Assembly: GCF_022829345.1 (NCBI RefSeq)
Contig: NZ_JAKSXV010000066.1
Coordinates: forward strand, 1-64,000
Origin: Methylobacterium sp. J-090
GTDB lineage: Bacteria; Pseudomonadota; Alphaproteobacteria; Rhizobiales; Beijerinckiaceae
Direction: 5' to 3'
DNA length: 64,000 bases
Within the stretch, counting starts at the first letter, position 1. Every line of letters starts with the position of its first letter. Below, in pieces: positions 50,842 through 59,766 of the stretch. The notes under the pieces are model-generated. The model was given only the letters and a program-made list of their open reading frames with translations. It did no database searches and was not told the origin of the DNA. The position numbers and the translations under genes are program-made.

Positions 50842-51153
50842 GGTTCGCGTCTCCCAATAATGTGTCCCGCGTCGCTGTGAAGCGCTGCCGGGTTCGGGAT
50901 CTCAACGTGCGACCCCCGCAAAGGGATGCCGAAAAAACCTGGCTCCGGATCCGCACGGTCGGGGATCGAGCCCGATCCGGCTGTCCAAGGATGCCGGGAC
51001 GGGCCGACCGGAATGGGTCCGGGCCTCATCCCGCGACCTGTCGATGATGTGAGAAAGGGCACAATGCCTTTATGGCGGGCATATAAGCCTGCGGATGATG
51101 CAGCCTGCGCGGGACGTTGATTAAATTATAGTCCACTCGCACAGAAGAGCATC
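50842..51153. other. Divergent intergenic region
   Basis: Between the DUF1236 gene and the small exported-protein gene. The right end (51110-51135) is AT-rich (GATTAAATTATAG) and could carry the rightward promoter, but no consensus pair fits well. The stretch CCTTTATGGCGGGCATATAAGCC near 51067-51090 is likewise AT-richer. No gene is supported. Confidence 0.45.
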
Positions 51154-51453
51154 ATGAAGTCTTTCGCCGTCATCCTCGCCGCCGCTCAGATCCTCGCCCT
51201 CGGCACCGGCGCCGCCATTTCCCAGTCGCGGACGTGGAACGCCCTGAAGCAGGCGCCGACCTACCGCGCGCCGCAGCAGACCATCGAGATCCCGCGCCAG
51301 ACCACGCCCCGCGATCCCACCGGCATCCTGCGCGGCCAGGGCGTCAGCAGCCTGTACGGCGGCATGGGCAACATGGGCGGCGGCTCCGGCCGCAGCGCGA
51401 ACACCGGCATCGGTCTCGGCGGCATCGGCGCGTCGCAGGGCGCGCGGAACTAG
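51154..51453 (+). CDS. Small exported protein of unknown function
   Basis: A 99-residue protein with a signal peptide (MKSFAVILAAAQILALGTGAA, cleavage near ISQ). The mature chain has a polar, Pro/Gln/Thr-rich part (RAPQQTIEIPRQTTPRD) and a Gly/Ser-rich tail (YGGMGNMGGGSGRSANT). No cysteines or catalytic motifs are seen. The composition suggests an extended envelope protein. The ATG at 51154 follows AGAAGAG. It is likely restricted to this lineage. Confidence 0.65.
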   Translation: MKSFAVILAAAQILALGTGAAISQSRTWNALKQAPTYRAPQQTIEIPRQTTPRDPTGILRGQGVSSLYGGMGNMGGGSGRSANTGIGLGGIGASQGARN

Positions 51454-51852
51454 GGGGTTGGGGGGGGGCGCGGCAGTTTTAGGCTCGAATCGCGACATTC
51501 GAGGAAAACCAACCGTTTGGCGCGCGTCCCCTCGCCCCGCCTGCGGGGCTACAGAATTCACACATCTACGTTTTTACTGGCAGAGCGCGTTCCTCTCCCC
51601 CCTGCGGGGAGAGGTTAGGAGTGGGGGTGGTTGGGTGACCCTGAGCCGGCTGAGGCCAGCGGAGCCACCCCCACCTCCAACTCCTCCCCGCAAGGGGGAG
51701 GAGTGCCGCGTCGCGCTGACAATGTGTGAAGCCGGAAGGTTTGCGGGGAGAGGGGAATGCGCGCCTGCGGCCGACGCAACAGGCGAACGGCCGGCGCGCG
51801 GTCAACCCGCCCTCCGCGACCACCCGGACGCAGCACCGGACAACGCCTCCCC
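51454..51852. repeat. Dispersed palindromic repeat (copy B) and flanking non-coding DNA
   Basis: Bases ~51591-51704 are a 114-base element whose ends (CTCTCCCCCCTGCGGGGAGAG and CTCCTCCCCGCAAGGGGGAGGAG) are themselves hairpins. The interior GGGGGTGG.../CCACCCCC is a large inverted repeat around GAGCCGGCTGAGGCCAGC. The rest holds no gene. Short open frames in the region come from the repeat and its flanks. Confidence 0.7.
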
Positions 51853-52587
51853 TCAATCCTTCGGCATCGCCGACTGGATCAGCCGGTCCGACGACAGGTC
51901 TTCCTCGTCGTAGCCCAAAAGTTCGGCGAGGCGCCCGCGGGCGCGGCTGACGCGGCTCTTCACCGTGCCGACCTTACAGCCCATGATGGCGGCGGCCTCT
52001 TCGTAGGAGACGCCCTCGGCGCCGACGAGCACCAGGGCCTCGCGCTGGTCGGGCGGCAGCTTGGCGAGCGCCGTCTGCAGGTCCTCGACGTCGAGGCGGT
52101 CGCCCTGGTGCGGGGCGGTGGCGAGGCGCGCGGCGTAGGAGCCGTCCTGGTCCTCGACCTCGCGCACCCGCTTGCGGTGGTCCGAGTAGAAGATGTTGCG
52201 CAGGATCGTGAACAGCCACGCGTTCAGGTTGGTCCCGGGCTGGAACCGCGCGCGGTGCTGCCAGCCCTTGAGCAGGGTGTCCTGCACGAGGTCGTCGGAG
52301 CGGGCCGGGTTGCTCGTGAGCGACAGGGCGAAGGCGCGCAAGCTCGGCACGGCGGCCAGCAGGCCGTTGCGGAACTCGGGCTCGATGGCCTCGCCGCGGG
52401 CCTTCAGGGCCGCTTCGAGCTTCTCGATGAGTTCGGCGAAGCGGCTCGGCTGCTCGTCCGTGGGCAGGCGGTCGTAGACCGTGCGCAGGTGATCGCCGAG
52501 ATGCGTCCGGATGTTGGACGACAGGTTCGGACGGGCATCCGCCGGGGCTTCGATGTCGGAGACTGTGTCGATCGCGTCGCGGGTCAT
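51853..52587 (-). CDS. NepR-EcfG fusion: sigma-70 family ECF sigma factor with N-terminal anti-sigma segment
   Basis: A 244-residue protein. Residues ~22-62 (SSNIRTHLGDHLRTVYDRL, then PSRFAELIEKLEAALKARG) match the two helices of NepR anti-sigma factors. After a short linker, residues ~72-137 form sigma region 2 (LVQDTLLKGWQHRARFQPG, LNAWLFTILRNIFYSDHRKR) and ~165-222 region 4 (LPPDQREALVLVGAEGVSYEEA, KVGTVKSRVSRARGRL). These are the EcfG family marks. EcfG controls the alphaproteobacterial general stress response, and NepR holds it off until phosphorylated PhyR captures NepR. Fused in cis, the NepR part may keep the sigma factor silent by intramolecular inhibition. The start at 52587 gives both modules intact. 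Confidence 0.88.
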   Translation of the reverse strand: MTRDAIDTVSDIEAPADARPNLSSNIRTHLGDHLRTVYDRLPTDEQPSRFAELIEKLEAALKARGEAIEPEFRNGLLAAVPSLRAFALSLTSNPARSDDLVQDTLLKGWQHRARFQPGTNLNAWLFTILRNIFYSDHRKRVREVEDQDGSYAARLATAPHQGDRLDVEDLQTALAKLPPDQREALVLVGAEGVSYEEAAAIMGCKVGTVKSRVSRARGRLAELLGYDEEDLSSDRLIQSAMPKD

Positions 52588-52943
52588 GGCTCGTCGTGTT
52601 CTGGTCGATCGCGGGGGAGGAGCCTCCGGCGCGCGGTTGGCAAGCGCGCGAGGCCCGTCGTTTGAACGCGTTGTAGCGCATCCCGCCCGGCCACGCATCC
52701 CGGCCCGCAACCGTCAGGGTTGCGTCGTCCCCGGCATCAACAGCCCCGCGGTTCGACCCATCGCGCGGGCAGCGCGGGGTATCTCTCCCTGCAAAGCGTC
52801 TTCGCACATCCCGCGGGATGCTCTGGTCCCCTCTCCTTCCAGGAGAGGGAGTACCGATGTGCCCTATGTCGGCATCCGAATACCGTTCGGTCCCCCGTCC
52901 TTGTACAAGGACGTCCTCATCGCACTTCGTTGATTGTCTTCGG
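52588..52943. other. Intergenic region with a short repeat copy and an 18-base palindrome
   Basis: Bases 52822-52856 contain a short copy (C) of the CCCTCTCCTTCCAGGAGAGGG dispersed palindrome, and 52896-52913 is a perfect 18-base palindrome (arms CGTCCTT/AAGGACG around GTAC) just downstream of the amidotransferase stop. The rest, upstream of the sigma factor gene, shows no exact GGAAC-N16/17-CGTT promoter. No gene is supported. Confidence 0.55.
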
Positions 52944-53759
52944 TCAACAGCCGCAGGGGGAGGTCACCCGCGCGGACGGCCGGCCGTCCGGCTTGAGGAT
53001 GCGCACGGCCCCGTCGCGGAGCGAGAGCACGTGGCCGCGCTCGACGTCGGTCCAGCACTCGTCGCGGGTGAGCGCCTTGGTGGCGATCACCGTCACCACG
53101 TCGTCGGTGCCGGTCTCCTGTGCGAAATCGACGCGCCAATCCTCGTCCACCAGGGTGGCGGTGCCGAAGGGCGCGCACCGGGTGAGGTAGCACAGGCGCT
53201 TGCCGCAATGGGCGTAGAGGGTGCGGCTGTCCGACAGCAGCATGTTGAACACGCCGAGGCCGTGGAGTTCGGCGCAGAGGTCCGCCACGGCGCGGTCGAG
53301 GCGCGCCGGGCTCGGCAGGTCGGGCCAGCGCTGCTGCAGCTGGTCGAGCATCCAGCAGAAGGCGTGCTCGCTGTCCGTGGAGCCCACGGGCTTGAACCAG
53401 GTGAGCGGCCACTTCTTCACGCCCTTGAGCTGGCCGTTGTGGGCGAAGGTCCAGCGCCGGCCCCACAATTCCCGGCTGAACGGGTGGGTGTTCTCGAGGT
53501 TCACCCGGCCGCGATTGGCCTTGCGCACATGGGCGATGACGATGCGGCTCTTGATCGGCGTCCGGCGCAGGAGTTTGGCGAGCTCGGATTGGGCGCTGGG
53601 TTCCGGCTCGTGGAAGGCGCGCGCCCCCCGTCCCTCGTAGAACGCGATGCCCCAGCCGTCCGCATGCGGACCGGTCTCGCCGCCGCGCCGCGCCAGGGCG
53701 GCGAAGGAGAACCGGATGTCGGTGGGCACGTTCGCGCTCATGCCGAGCAATTCGCACAT
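52944..53759 (-). CDS. Class II glutamine amidotransferase (YafJ-like)
   Basis: A 271-residue Ntn-type glutamine amidotransferase. Cys2 of MCELLGMSANVP is the catalytic nucleophile once Met1 is removed. GWGIAFYEG, HVRKANRGRVNLENTHPF and AHNGQL are the usual glutamine-binding motifs. The C-terminal half has the YafJ-like strand pattern (VVTVIATKALTRDECW). It has no synthetase or sugar-isomerase domain, so its acceptor is unknown. Relatives include YafJ and EgtC-like proteins of ergothioneine synthesis, but no egt genes are seen. The gene is divergent from the hybrid kinase. Confidence 0.88.
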   Translation of the reverse strand: MCELLGMSANVPTDIRFSFAALARRGGETGPHADGWGIAFYEGRGARAFHEPEPSAQSELAKLLRRTPIKSRIVIAHVRKANRGRVNLENTHPFSRELWGRRWTFAHNGQLKGVKKWPLTWFKPVGSTDSEHAFCWMLDQLQQRWPDLPSPARLDRAVADLCAELHGLGVFNMLLSDSRTLYAHCGKRLCYLTRCAPFGTATLVDEDWRVDFAQETGTDDVVTVIATKALTRDECWTDVERGHVLSLRDGAVRILKPDGRPSARVTSPCGC

Positions 53760-53780
53760 GGGAGAGTTTCTTGGGCGTTT

Positions 53781-53872
53781 CTTGAGCGAGGGGCGAATCG
53801 GGCGAGGGGACGAATCTTGGGCGAGGGACGAAATCTTGGGTGAGGGACGAATCTTGGGCGAGGGGGACGAAC
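53781..53872. repeat. Tandem repeat, five imperfect 17-20-base units
   Basis: Units of the form CTTGGGCGAGGGACGAAT are repeated about five times with small length changes (53781-53798, 53799-53815, 53816-53834, 53835-53852, 53853-53872). They lie in the 266-base divergent promoter region between the amidotransferase and hybrid kinase genes. Direct repeats with no spacer sequences rule out a CRISPR. Confidence 0.8.
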
Positions 53873-54025
53873 GGCAACGGGTGGGGAATCGAAGGGTTGC
53901 GCGATCGAGAGCTAGAGCATGATGGGCAAAAGCGGAACCGCGGAAGTTTCGCTCCGGGCCTGGGGGCGGTCGGCGCCCTCTGTTTTTCCTCGCGTGCACC
54001 ACAATCGCAGGGTAATTCGCCCCGC

Positions 54026-56791
54026 ATGAGCGCCGGGACCAGCCAAGACGTCAGCCATGACCCCGAAACCCTCTCGCGCGAGCAGCTCGAAGCGGAGGTC
54101 CGCCTCCTGCGCGCGCAGTCGGCCTCCCTCGCCCAGATGTTCGAGCAGGCCCCGAGCTTCATCGCCCTCCTGACCGGTCCCGAGCATCGCTTCGTCCTGA
54201 CGAACGCCGCCTACCAGCGCGCCATCGACCACCGCGCCGTCCTCGGGCGCACCGTGGCGCAGGCCCTGCCGGATGCCGCCGCCCAGGGCTACGTCGATCT
54301 GCTCGACGCGGTGTTTCGCTCCGGCCGGCCGCACCGGGCCACGGCCGCCCGGTTCGACGTCCAGGCCGCGCCGGGCGGGCCGGTCCACGAGCGCTATCTC
54401 GATTTTGTCTACCAGCCCATCACCGATGCGAACGGGGCGGTCAGCGGCATCTTCGTGGAGGGCCACGACGTCACCGAGCGCACCCTCGCCGAGGCGGCGC
54501 TGCGGGAGAACGAGGCGCGCTACCGGACCCTGTTCGAGAGCATCGAGGTTGGGTTCTGCATCGTCGAGATGAAGTTCGAGGGTCCCCGCGCCGTCGATTA
54601 CCGCATCGTCGAGGCCAACCCCGCCTTCGTCCGGCAGACGGGCGCCGACGTCGCCGGCCAGTGGGTGAGCGCCTTCGCGCCCAACCTCGAGCGGCACTGG
54701 TTCGACACCTACGGGCGCGTGGCGCTGACCGGCGAGCCCGCGCATTTCGAGCATTACGCCGACGTGTTCGGGCGCTGGTTCGACGTGCGGGCCCTGCGCA
54801 CGGGCGACCCCGCTTCCCACCGCGTCGCCATCTTCTTCTCCGACATCACCGACCGGCGAACGATGGAGGCGCGCGCGGAGGCCGGCGAGCGCGAATTGCG
54901 CCTCATCACCGACGCGCTGCCGGTCCTCATCTCCTTCATCGGCGCCGACCACGTCTACCGCTTCGCCAACCGGGCCTACGACGAATGGTTCTCCGTGCCC
55001 GCCGAGCGGATCATCGGCCGGGACGTCCGCGACCTCCTCGGGCCGGAGGCCTACGCGGCGCGCCGGCCGTTCATGGACCGGGCGCTGGCGGGGGAGGCGG
55101 TGACCTTCGACCTCGATTGGCCGCACCGCGACGGGCGCTCCCGGGTCGCGGAGATCCGCTACCTGCCCCGCCGGACCACGGAGGGCCGCGTCGACGGCAT
55201 CCACGTGTTCGTGCAGGACGTGACCGCGCGCAAGCAGACCGAGGCCGACCTCGAGCGCCAGGTCGCCGCCCGCACGGCGGAGCGCGATCAGGTCTGGCAG
55301 GCCTCCTCGGACCTGCTCTGCGTGGCCAATTTCGACGGCTACTTCCTCAGCCTCAACCCGGCCTGGCCCCGGACCCTGGGCTGGAGCGAGGCCGAGATGA
55401 AGGCGCGCCCGTTCCTCGACTTCGTCCATCCCGACGACGTCGCCGTCACCGTGGAGGCGGCGCGCGGCCTGGCGCGCGGCGAGGCCCAGCTCACCTTCGA
55501 GAACCGCTACCGCCACAAGGACGGCCACGCCGTGTGGCTGTCCTGGAACGCGGTGCCGCGCGACGGCTTGATCTACGCCTCGGTCCGCGACGTCACCGCG
55601 GTCAAGGACCAGACCGAGGCGCTCCGCCTGACCGAGGAGGCCCTGCGGCAATCGCAGAAGATGGAGGCGGTGGGCCAGCTCACCGGGGGCCTCGCGCACG
55701 ACTTCAACAACCTGCTCGCCGGCATCTCCGGCTCCCTGGAGCTGATGCAGACCCGGATGAGTCAGGGGCGCATCGGCGATCTCGACCGGTACATGACCGT
55801 CGCGCAGGGGGCGGCCAAGCGCGCCGCCGCCCTGACCCACCGCCTGCTCGCCTTCTCCCGCCGCCAGACCCTCGACCCCAAGCCCACGGACGTGGACCGC
55901 CTGATCCGGGGCATGGAGGAACTCGTCCGGCGCACCGTCGGCCCGGCCATCCACCTGGAGGTCGTCGGCCTCGCGGGCCTGTGGCCGGCCCTGATCGACC
56001 CGGGCCAGCTCGAGAACGCCCTGCTGAACCTGTGCATCAACGCCCGCGACGCCATGCCGGATGGCGGCCGCATCACCATCGAGACCGCCAACACCTGGAT
56101 CGACGAATCCGGCGGCCGCCGGCACGACATGCCGGCGGGGCAGTATCTCGGCGTCTGCGTCACCGACACCGGCACCGGCATGGCGCCGGACCTCGTGGCC
56201 AAGGTGTTCGAGCCGTTCTTCACCACCAAGCCCACGGGGGAGGGCACCGGGCTCGGCCTGTCGATGGTCTACGGCTTCGCGCGCCAGTCCGGCGGGCAGG
56301 TGCGGATCTACTCCGAGGTCGGGCAGGGGACGACGGTGTGCCTCTACCTGCCGCGCCATTATGGCGAGGCCGATGCGGACGACGTCACCCGAAAGCTCGC
56401 CGAAATCCGCCGCGCCGGGCAGGGCGAGACGGTGCTGATCGTGGACGACGAACCCTCGGTGCGGATGCTGGTCACCGAGGTGCTGGAGGATCTCGGCTAC
56501 ACCGCCATCGAGGCCGCCGACAGCATCGCCGGCCTCAAGGTGCTGCAATCCGACGTGCGCATCGATCTGCTGGTGACGGATGTGGGGCTTCCGGGCGGCA
56601 TGAACGGGCGGCAGATGGCGGATGCCGGCCGCGAGCGGCGGCCCGACCTGAAGGTGCTGTTCATCACCGGCTATGCCGAGAACGCGGTGCTGGGGAACGG
56701 CCATCTCCGGCCGGGGATGCAGGTCCTCACCAAGCCGTTCGTCCTGGAGACCCTGGCCTCGCGCATCCGGGACCTCATCGCGGACGCCTGA
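54026..56791 (+). CDS. Hybrid histidine kinase with multiple PAS domains and receiver
   Basis: A 921-residue, apparently soluble sensor kinase. Four PAS-type domains lie in order at ~30-150, ~160-290, ~295-410 and ~425-545. The HisKA domain (~550-620) has the phospho-His in GGLAHDFNNLLAGISG. The ATPase part (~660-780) has the N box LCINARDAMPDGG and G boxes TDTGTGMAP and GEGTGLGLSMVYG. A C-terminal receiver (~800-920) has VLIVDDEPSV, the phospho-Asp in LLVTDVGLPGG and the lysine in LTKPF. It could relay phosphate to an external partner. No transmembrane segments are seen. The ATG at 54026 removes an unrelated N-terminal stretch translated from the tandem repeat. Confidence 0.92.
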   Translation: MSAGTSQDVSHDPETLSREQLEAEVRLLRAQSASLAQMFEQAPSFIALLTGPEHRFVLTNAAYQRAIDHRAVLGRTVAQALPDAAAQGYVDLLDAVFRSGRPHRATAARFDVQAAPGGPVHERYLDFVYQPITDANGAVSGIFVEGHDVTERTLAEAALRENEARYRTLFESIEVGFCIVEMKFEGPRAVDYRIVEANPAFVRQTGADVAGQWVSAFAPNLERHWFDTYGRVALTGEPAHFEHYADVFGRWFDVRALRTGDPASHRVAIFFSDITDRRTMEARAEAGERELRLITDALPVLISFIGADHVYRFANRAYDEWFSVPAERIIGRDVRDLLGPEAYAARRPFMDRALAGEAVTFDLDWPHRDGRSRVAEIRYLPRRTTEGRVDGIHVFVQDVTARKQTEADLERQVAARTAERDQVWQASSDLLCVANFDGYFLSLNPAWPRTLGWSEAEMKARPFLDFVHPDDVAVTVEAARGLARGEAQLTFENRYRHKDGHAVWLSWNAVPRDGLIYASVRDVTAVKDQTEALRLTEEALRQSQKMEAVGQLTGGLAHDFNNLLAGISGSLELMQTRMSQGRIGDLDRYMTVAQGAAKRAAALTHRLLAFSRRQTLDPKPTDVDRLIRGMEELVRRTVGPAIHLEVVGLAGLWPALIDPGQLENALLNLCINARDAMPDGGRITIETANTWIDESGGRRHDMPAGQYLGVCVTDTGTGMAPDLVAKVFEPFFTTKPTGEGTGLGLSMVYGFARQSGGQVRIYSEVGQGTTVCLYLPRHYGEADADDVTRKLAEIRRAGQGETVLIVDDEPSVRMLVTEVLEDLGYTAIEAADSIAGLKVLQSDVRIDLLVTDVGLPGGMNGRQMADAGRERRPDLKVLFITGYAENAVLGNGHLRPGMQVLTKPFVLETLASRIRDLIADA

Positions 56792-57207
56792 GGCGGTGGT
56801 TTTCCGGACGCGCGGGTCCGGGATTCCCGCATCGGTGAGATCGCCGATCTCCTCGATCAAGCACGCGTTGTCCCTCCCCCTCGCGGGAGGGCGATCGCAG
56901 ATGGGTTTTCCCGGCGTTCGAACGGCGAGGCAAAGCGCTTCGAACGGTCGCGACAGGCCCCCTCTCCTGGAAGGAGAGGGCGGGGGTGAGGTGTGCGAAC
57001 TCTCCGGAGCGTCCACGACCCTCACCCCAACCCTCTCCCAAACAGGAGAGGGGGCCCGTCGCGGTTCCTCTGCGATGGCCCTCCCCTCCCCGCAAGGGGG
57101 AGGAGGGCCTCGCGCGCCCGGCCCGCGTGCGCTCCCGCGCTTTCGCCGTCCGCCGCGATCCTCTAAGCCCGCCGGAAGGCCCCGCCGCGCGGGGCGGGAC
57201 GCGAAGG
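56792..57207. repeat. Dispersed palindromic repeats (copy D), 416-base non-coding region
   Basis: This gap holds the longest array of repeats in the window: a short hairpin (~56868-56892, CCCTCCCCCTCGCGGGAGGG), the ~100-base element at 56957-57057 that matches copy A at 47.7 kb (CCCCCTCTCCTGGAAGGAGAGGG ends and GGGGGTGAGG/CCTCACCCC core), and another short hairpin at 57079-57107. No gene is supported. Confidence 0.75.
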
Positions 57208-59766
57208 ATGCCGATGGACCGCGAGCCGATCGTCTTCACCTGGCGATCCGCGCCGGCCGAGCACGCCCTCGCCATCGCCCTGACCCTGGGGCTCGGCGGC
57301 CCCCTCGCGCTCCTCGCCCTTCTGTGCCTGCGCGACCTCGTCGGCGTGCTGGTGGCCCCCGATCACGGCGCGGCCGCCTTCCTGCACGTGGCGGCGAGCC
57401 TGCCGTGGCGCCCGGCCGGATCGGGCCCGTTCGTGCTGCTCGACGGCTGGGTCCTCGGGCCGGCCGAGCGGGTGCGCCTCGCCCTCGCCCTGCTCTCGGG
57501 GGCGGCCCTCGCCTCGGCGGCCCTCGGCTGGGGCGTCGCCCGCCTGTGCTTCCTCGCCCAGAGCCGCACGGTGGTGCGCCTCAACGCCCGCGTCACCGAC
57601 GCCATCCTGCGCGCGCCCCCCGCCGCCCGCGACGACGCCCGCGCCCTCGCCCAGGCCCTCGGCGACCTGCTCGCCCGCATCGACACCCTGTTCGGCCTCG
57701 GCCTGCTCGTGCCGGCCATGGCCATCGGCTCCGCCCTCCTGGCCCTCGGCCTCGCCTGGCTCGCCGCCCCCCGCCTCGTGCCCGCCGTGGCCGTGGGGCT
57801 GCTCGCCGCCGGCCTCGCCCGCGCCCTGATCCAACACAGGATGCGGGCCCGCACGGCCCTGCGCCTGCGCTCGGGCGCCACCTTCGAGCGGGCCCTCGCC
57901 GACCTCATCCGCCGGATGCCGGCCGTGCGCGCCCACGGGGCCGGCCCGTTCGAGCGCGCGCGGCTCGCCGCCAAGGGCCAGGCCGCCCGGACCAGCCTGG
58001 AGCGCTCGGAATCGGCCCTCGCCTACGCCCGCGCCCCCTCCATGGCCCTGGGCATCCTCCTGCCCGCCATCGTCGTCGCCGTCGCCCTGTGGCGCGGGGG
58101 CGACGGGGCGCCCGTCGCCCCCGGCGCCCTGGTGGCGGCGGGCGGCGGCTTCGCCCTCGCGGTGGTGGCGCTGGCCGTCGCCCTGCACCTGCGCACCGTC
58201 CACCGCGACCTGCTGGCGACCTTCCACGCCATCGCCCACGCCCTGCCGGCCCTGGAGGCCCGCACCCCGCCACGCCCGGCGCGGATCGCGGCCTTCCCCG
58301 AGGGCGGTGCCTTGAGCGCCCACGGGGTCGGCGCCTACGACCCGGTCACGGGCGAGCGCCTCGCGCAGGTCGACGTCACCCTGGCGATGCCGGGCCACGT
58401 CGCGATCCTGGGCGAGCGCGGCGGCGGCGGCCGGGCGCTGGCCGCCCTGCTCGCGGGCCAGCTCGAACCCACGGCCGGGTCCGTCACCTACGCCGACACC
58501 GACCTGCGCGCCTTCGCGCCCGAGGAGCGGGCGCGGCGCATCGCGCTGGCCGGCGCCGAGGCGATCCTCGTCGAGGGGTCGCTGCGCCAGAACATCCTGT
58601 ACGGGGCGGCCCATCTCCATGACGGGGACGGCGAGCCCGACGACCTCCTGCCGATCCTGGCGATCACCGGCCTCGACGCCATCGTGTACGCCCGCGGCCT
58701 CGAGGGCACCGTCGATCCGCACGCCGAGCCCGCCGTCGCCCGCGCCGTGGTCGCCGCCCGCGACGCCGTGCGCGCGGCCCTCGCCGCCGGCAAGGCCGGC
58801 CGCCTCGTCGAGCCGTTCGATCCGGCCCGCTACAACCACCAGGCCACGGTCGGCGAGAACATCCTGTTCGGCGAGGCCGTGGGGCCGGCCTTCGCCCCCG
58901 AGCGCATCGCCGCCCATCCGTATCTCCGCGCCGTGCTGGAGGCCGAGGACCTCGCCCGGCCCCTGGCGCAGGTGGGCCTGCAGGTCGCCCGCAGCCTTGT
59001 CGAGATCTTCTCCGATCTCCCCGACGACCATTCCCTGTTCGACGCGTTCTCGCTGTTCCCGGCCTCGGAGCGCGGCTTCTTCGAGGACCTCGTCGCCCGC
59101 ATGCCCGAGGCCAAGGGCTGGCGGCGCGGGCCGGCGGGCCAGCGCGACCGCAAGCGCCTCATCGGCCTGGCGCTCCGCTACAGCGAGACCCGCCACCGCT
59201 TCGGCCTCGTCGACGCCGCCTTCGAGGACCGGATCGTCGCCGCCCGCCACTCCTTCGCCCGGCTGATGCCGCCCTCGCTCCGGGGCGGCATCGAGTTCTA
59301 CGATCCCGCCACCCTCACGGCCGCCGCGAGCCTGGAGGAGAACATCCTGTTCGGCCGCATCAACGGCGAGGAGGCCGGGGCCGAGGCGCGGGTGCGCGCG
59401 CTGGTCCGCCGGGTGCTGGCCGACGAGGGCCTGGAGCCGACGGTCTACCGCCTCGGCCTGGAGAGCCGGGTCGAGCCCGGCCTGGGCGGCGGCGGCGCCA
59501 GCCTCGGCGAGAACGCCATCGGCCCGCGCGAGCGCATCGCCATCGACCTCGCCCGCTGCCTCGTGCGCCGGCCCGACATCGCCGTGGTCGCCATCGCGCT
59601 GGAGGATCGCAAACCCGAAGAGATCCGCCCCCGCCTCGCGGCCCTGCGCGCCGCCCGCGCCGGCCGCGGCCTCATCGTCTGCCTGCCGGACGCCGGCGCC
59701 CTCGACGCCGCCGCGCCGTTCGACGCCGTGCTGCGGGTGGAGCGCAACACGGTGGTGGCGGGATAG
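57208..59766 (+). CDS. ABC-transporter-like fusion with degenerate, insertion-containing nucleotide-binding domain
   Basis: An 852-residue protein. Residues ~15-350 form an ABC-exporter-like membrane domain (about six helices). A nucleotide-binding-like domain follows at ~395-850 but is altered. The Walker A region reads LGERGGGGRALA, without the Lys-Ser/Thr of GKS/T, and the signature is GGGGASLGENAIGPRERIAIDLA rather than LSGGQ. The Walker B strand VVAIALED lacks the normal D-E. Between the Q-loop and the signature sits a ~250-residue insertion. The phrase ENILFG/QNILYG occurs three times. This type recurs in alphaproteobacteria as an uncharacterised 'ABC transporter' of ~850 residues. ATP hydrolysis looks doubtful. 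Confidence 0.8.
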   Translation: MPMDREPIVFTWRSAPAEHALAIALTLGLGGPLALLALLCLRDLVGVLVAPDHGAAAFLHVAASLPWRPAGSGPFVLLDGWVLGPAERVRLALALLSGAALASAALGWGVARLCFLAQSRTVVRLNARVTDAILRAPPAARDDARALAQALGDLLARIDTLFGLGLLVPAMAIGSALLALGLAWLAAPRLVPAVAVGLLAAGLARALIQHRMRARTALRLRSGATFERALADLIRRMPAVRAHGAGPFERARLAAKGQAARTSLERSESALAYARAPSMALGILLPAIVVAVALWRGGDGAPVAPGALVAAGGGFALAVVALAVALHLRTVHRDLLATFHAIAHALPALEARTPPRPARIAAFPEGGALSAHGVGAYDPVTGERLAQVDVTLAMPGHVAILGERGGGGRALAALLAGQLEPTAGSVTYADTDLRAFAPEERARRIALAGAEAILVEGSLRQNILYGAAHLHDGDGEPDDLLPILAITGLDAIVYARGLEGTVDPHAEPAVARAVVAARDAVRAALAAGKAGRLVEPFDPARYNHQATVGENILFGEAVGPAFAPERIAAHPYLRAVLEAEDLARPLAQVGLQVARSLVEIFSDLPDDHSLFDAFSLFPASERGFFEDLVARMPEAKGWRRGPAGQRDRKRLIGLALRYSETRHRFGLVDAAFEDRIVAARHSFARLMPPSLRGGIEFYDPATLTAAASLEENILFGRINGEEAGAEARVRALVRRVLADEGLEPTVYRLGLESRVEPGLGGGGASLGENAIGPRERIAIDLARCLVRRPDIAVVAIALEDRKPEEIRPRLAALRAARAGRGLIVCLPDAGALDAAAPFDAVLRVERNTVVAG

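Noticed and set aside
53781-53872. Possible CRISPR array
   Set aside because: The units are contiguous, imperfect and lack spacers.
53912-57025. A 1037-residue open frame on the minus strand
   Set aside because: Antisense to the hybrid histidine kinase, which has complete PAS, kinase and receiver motifs.
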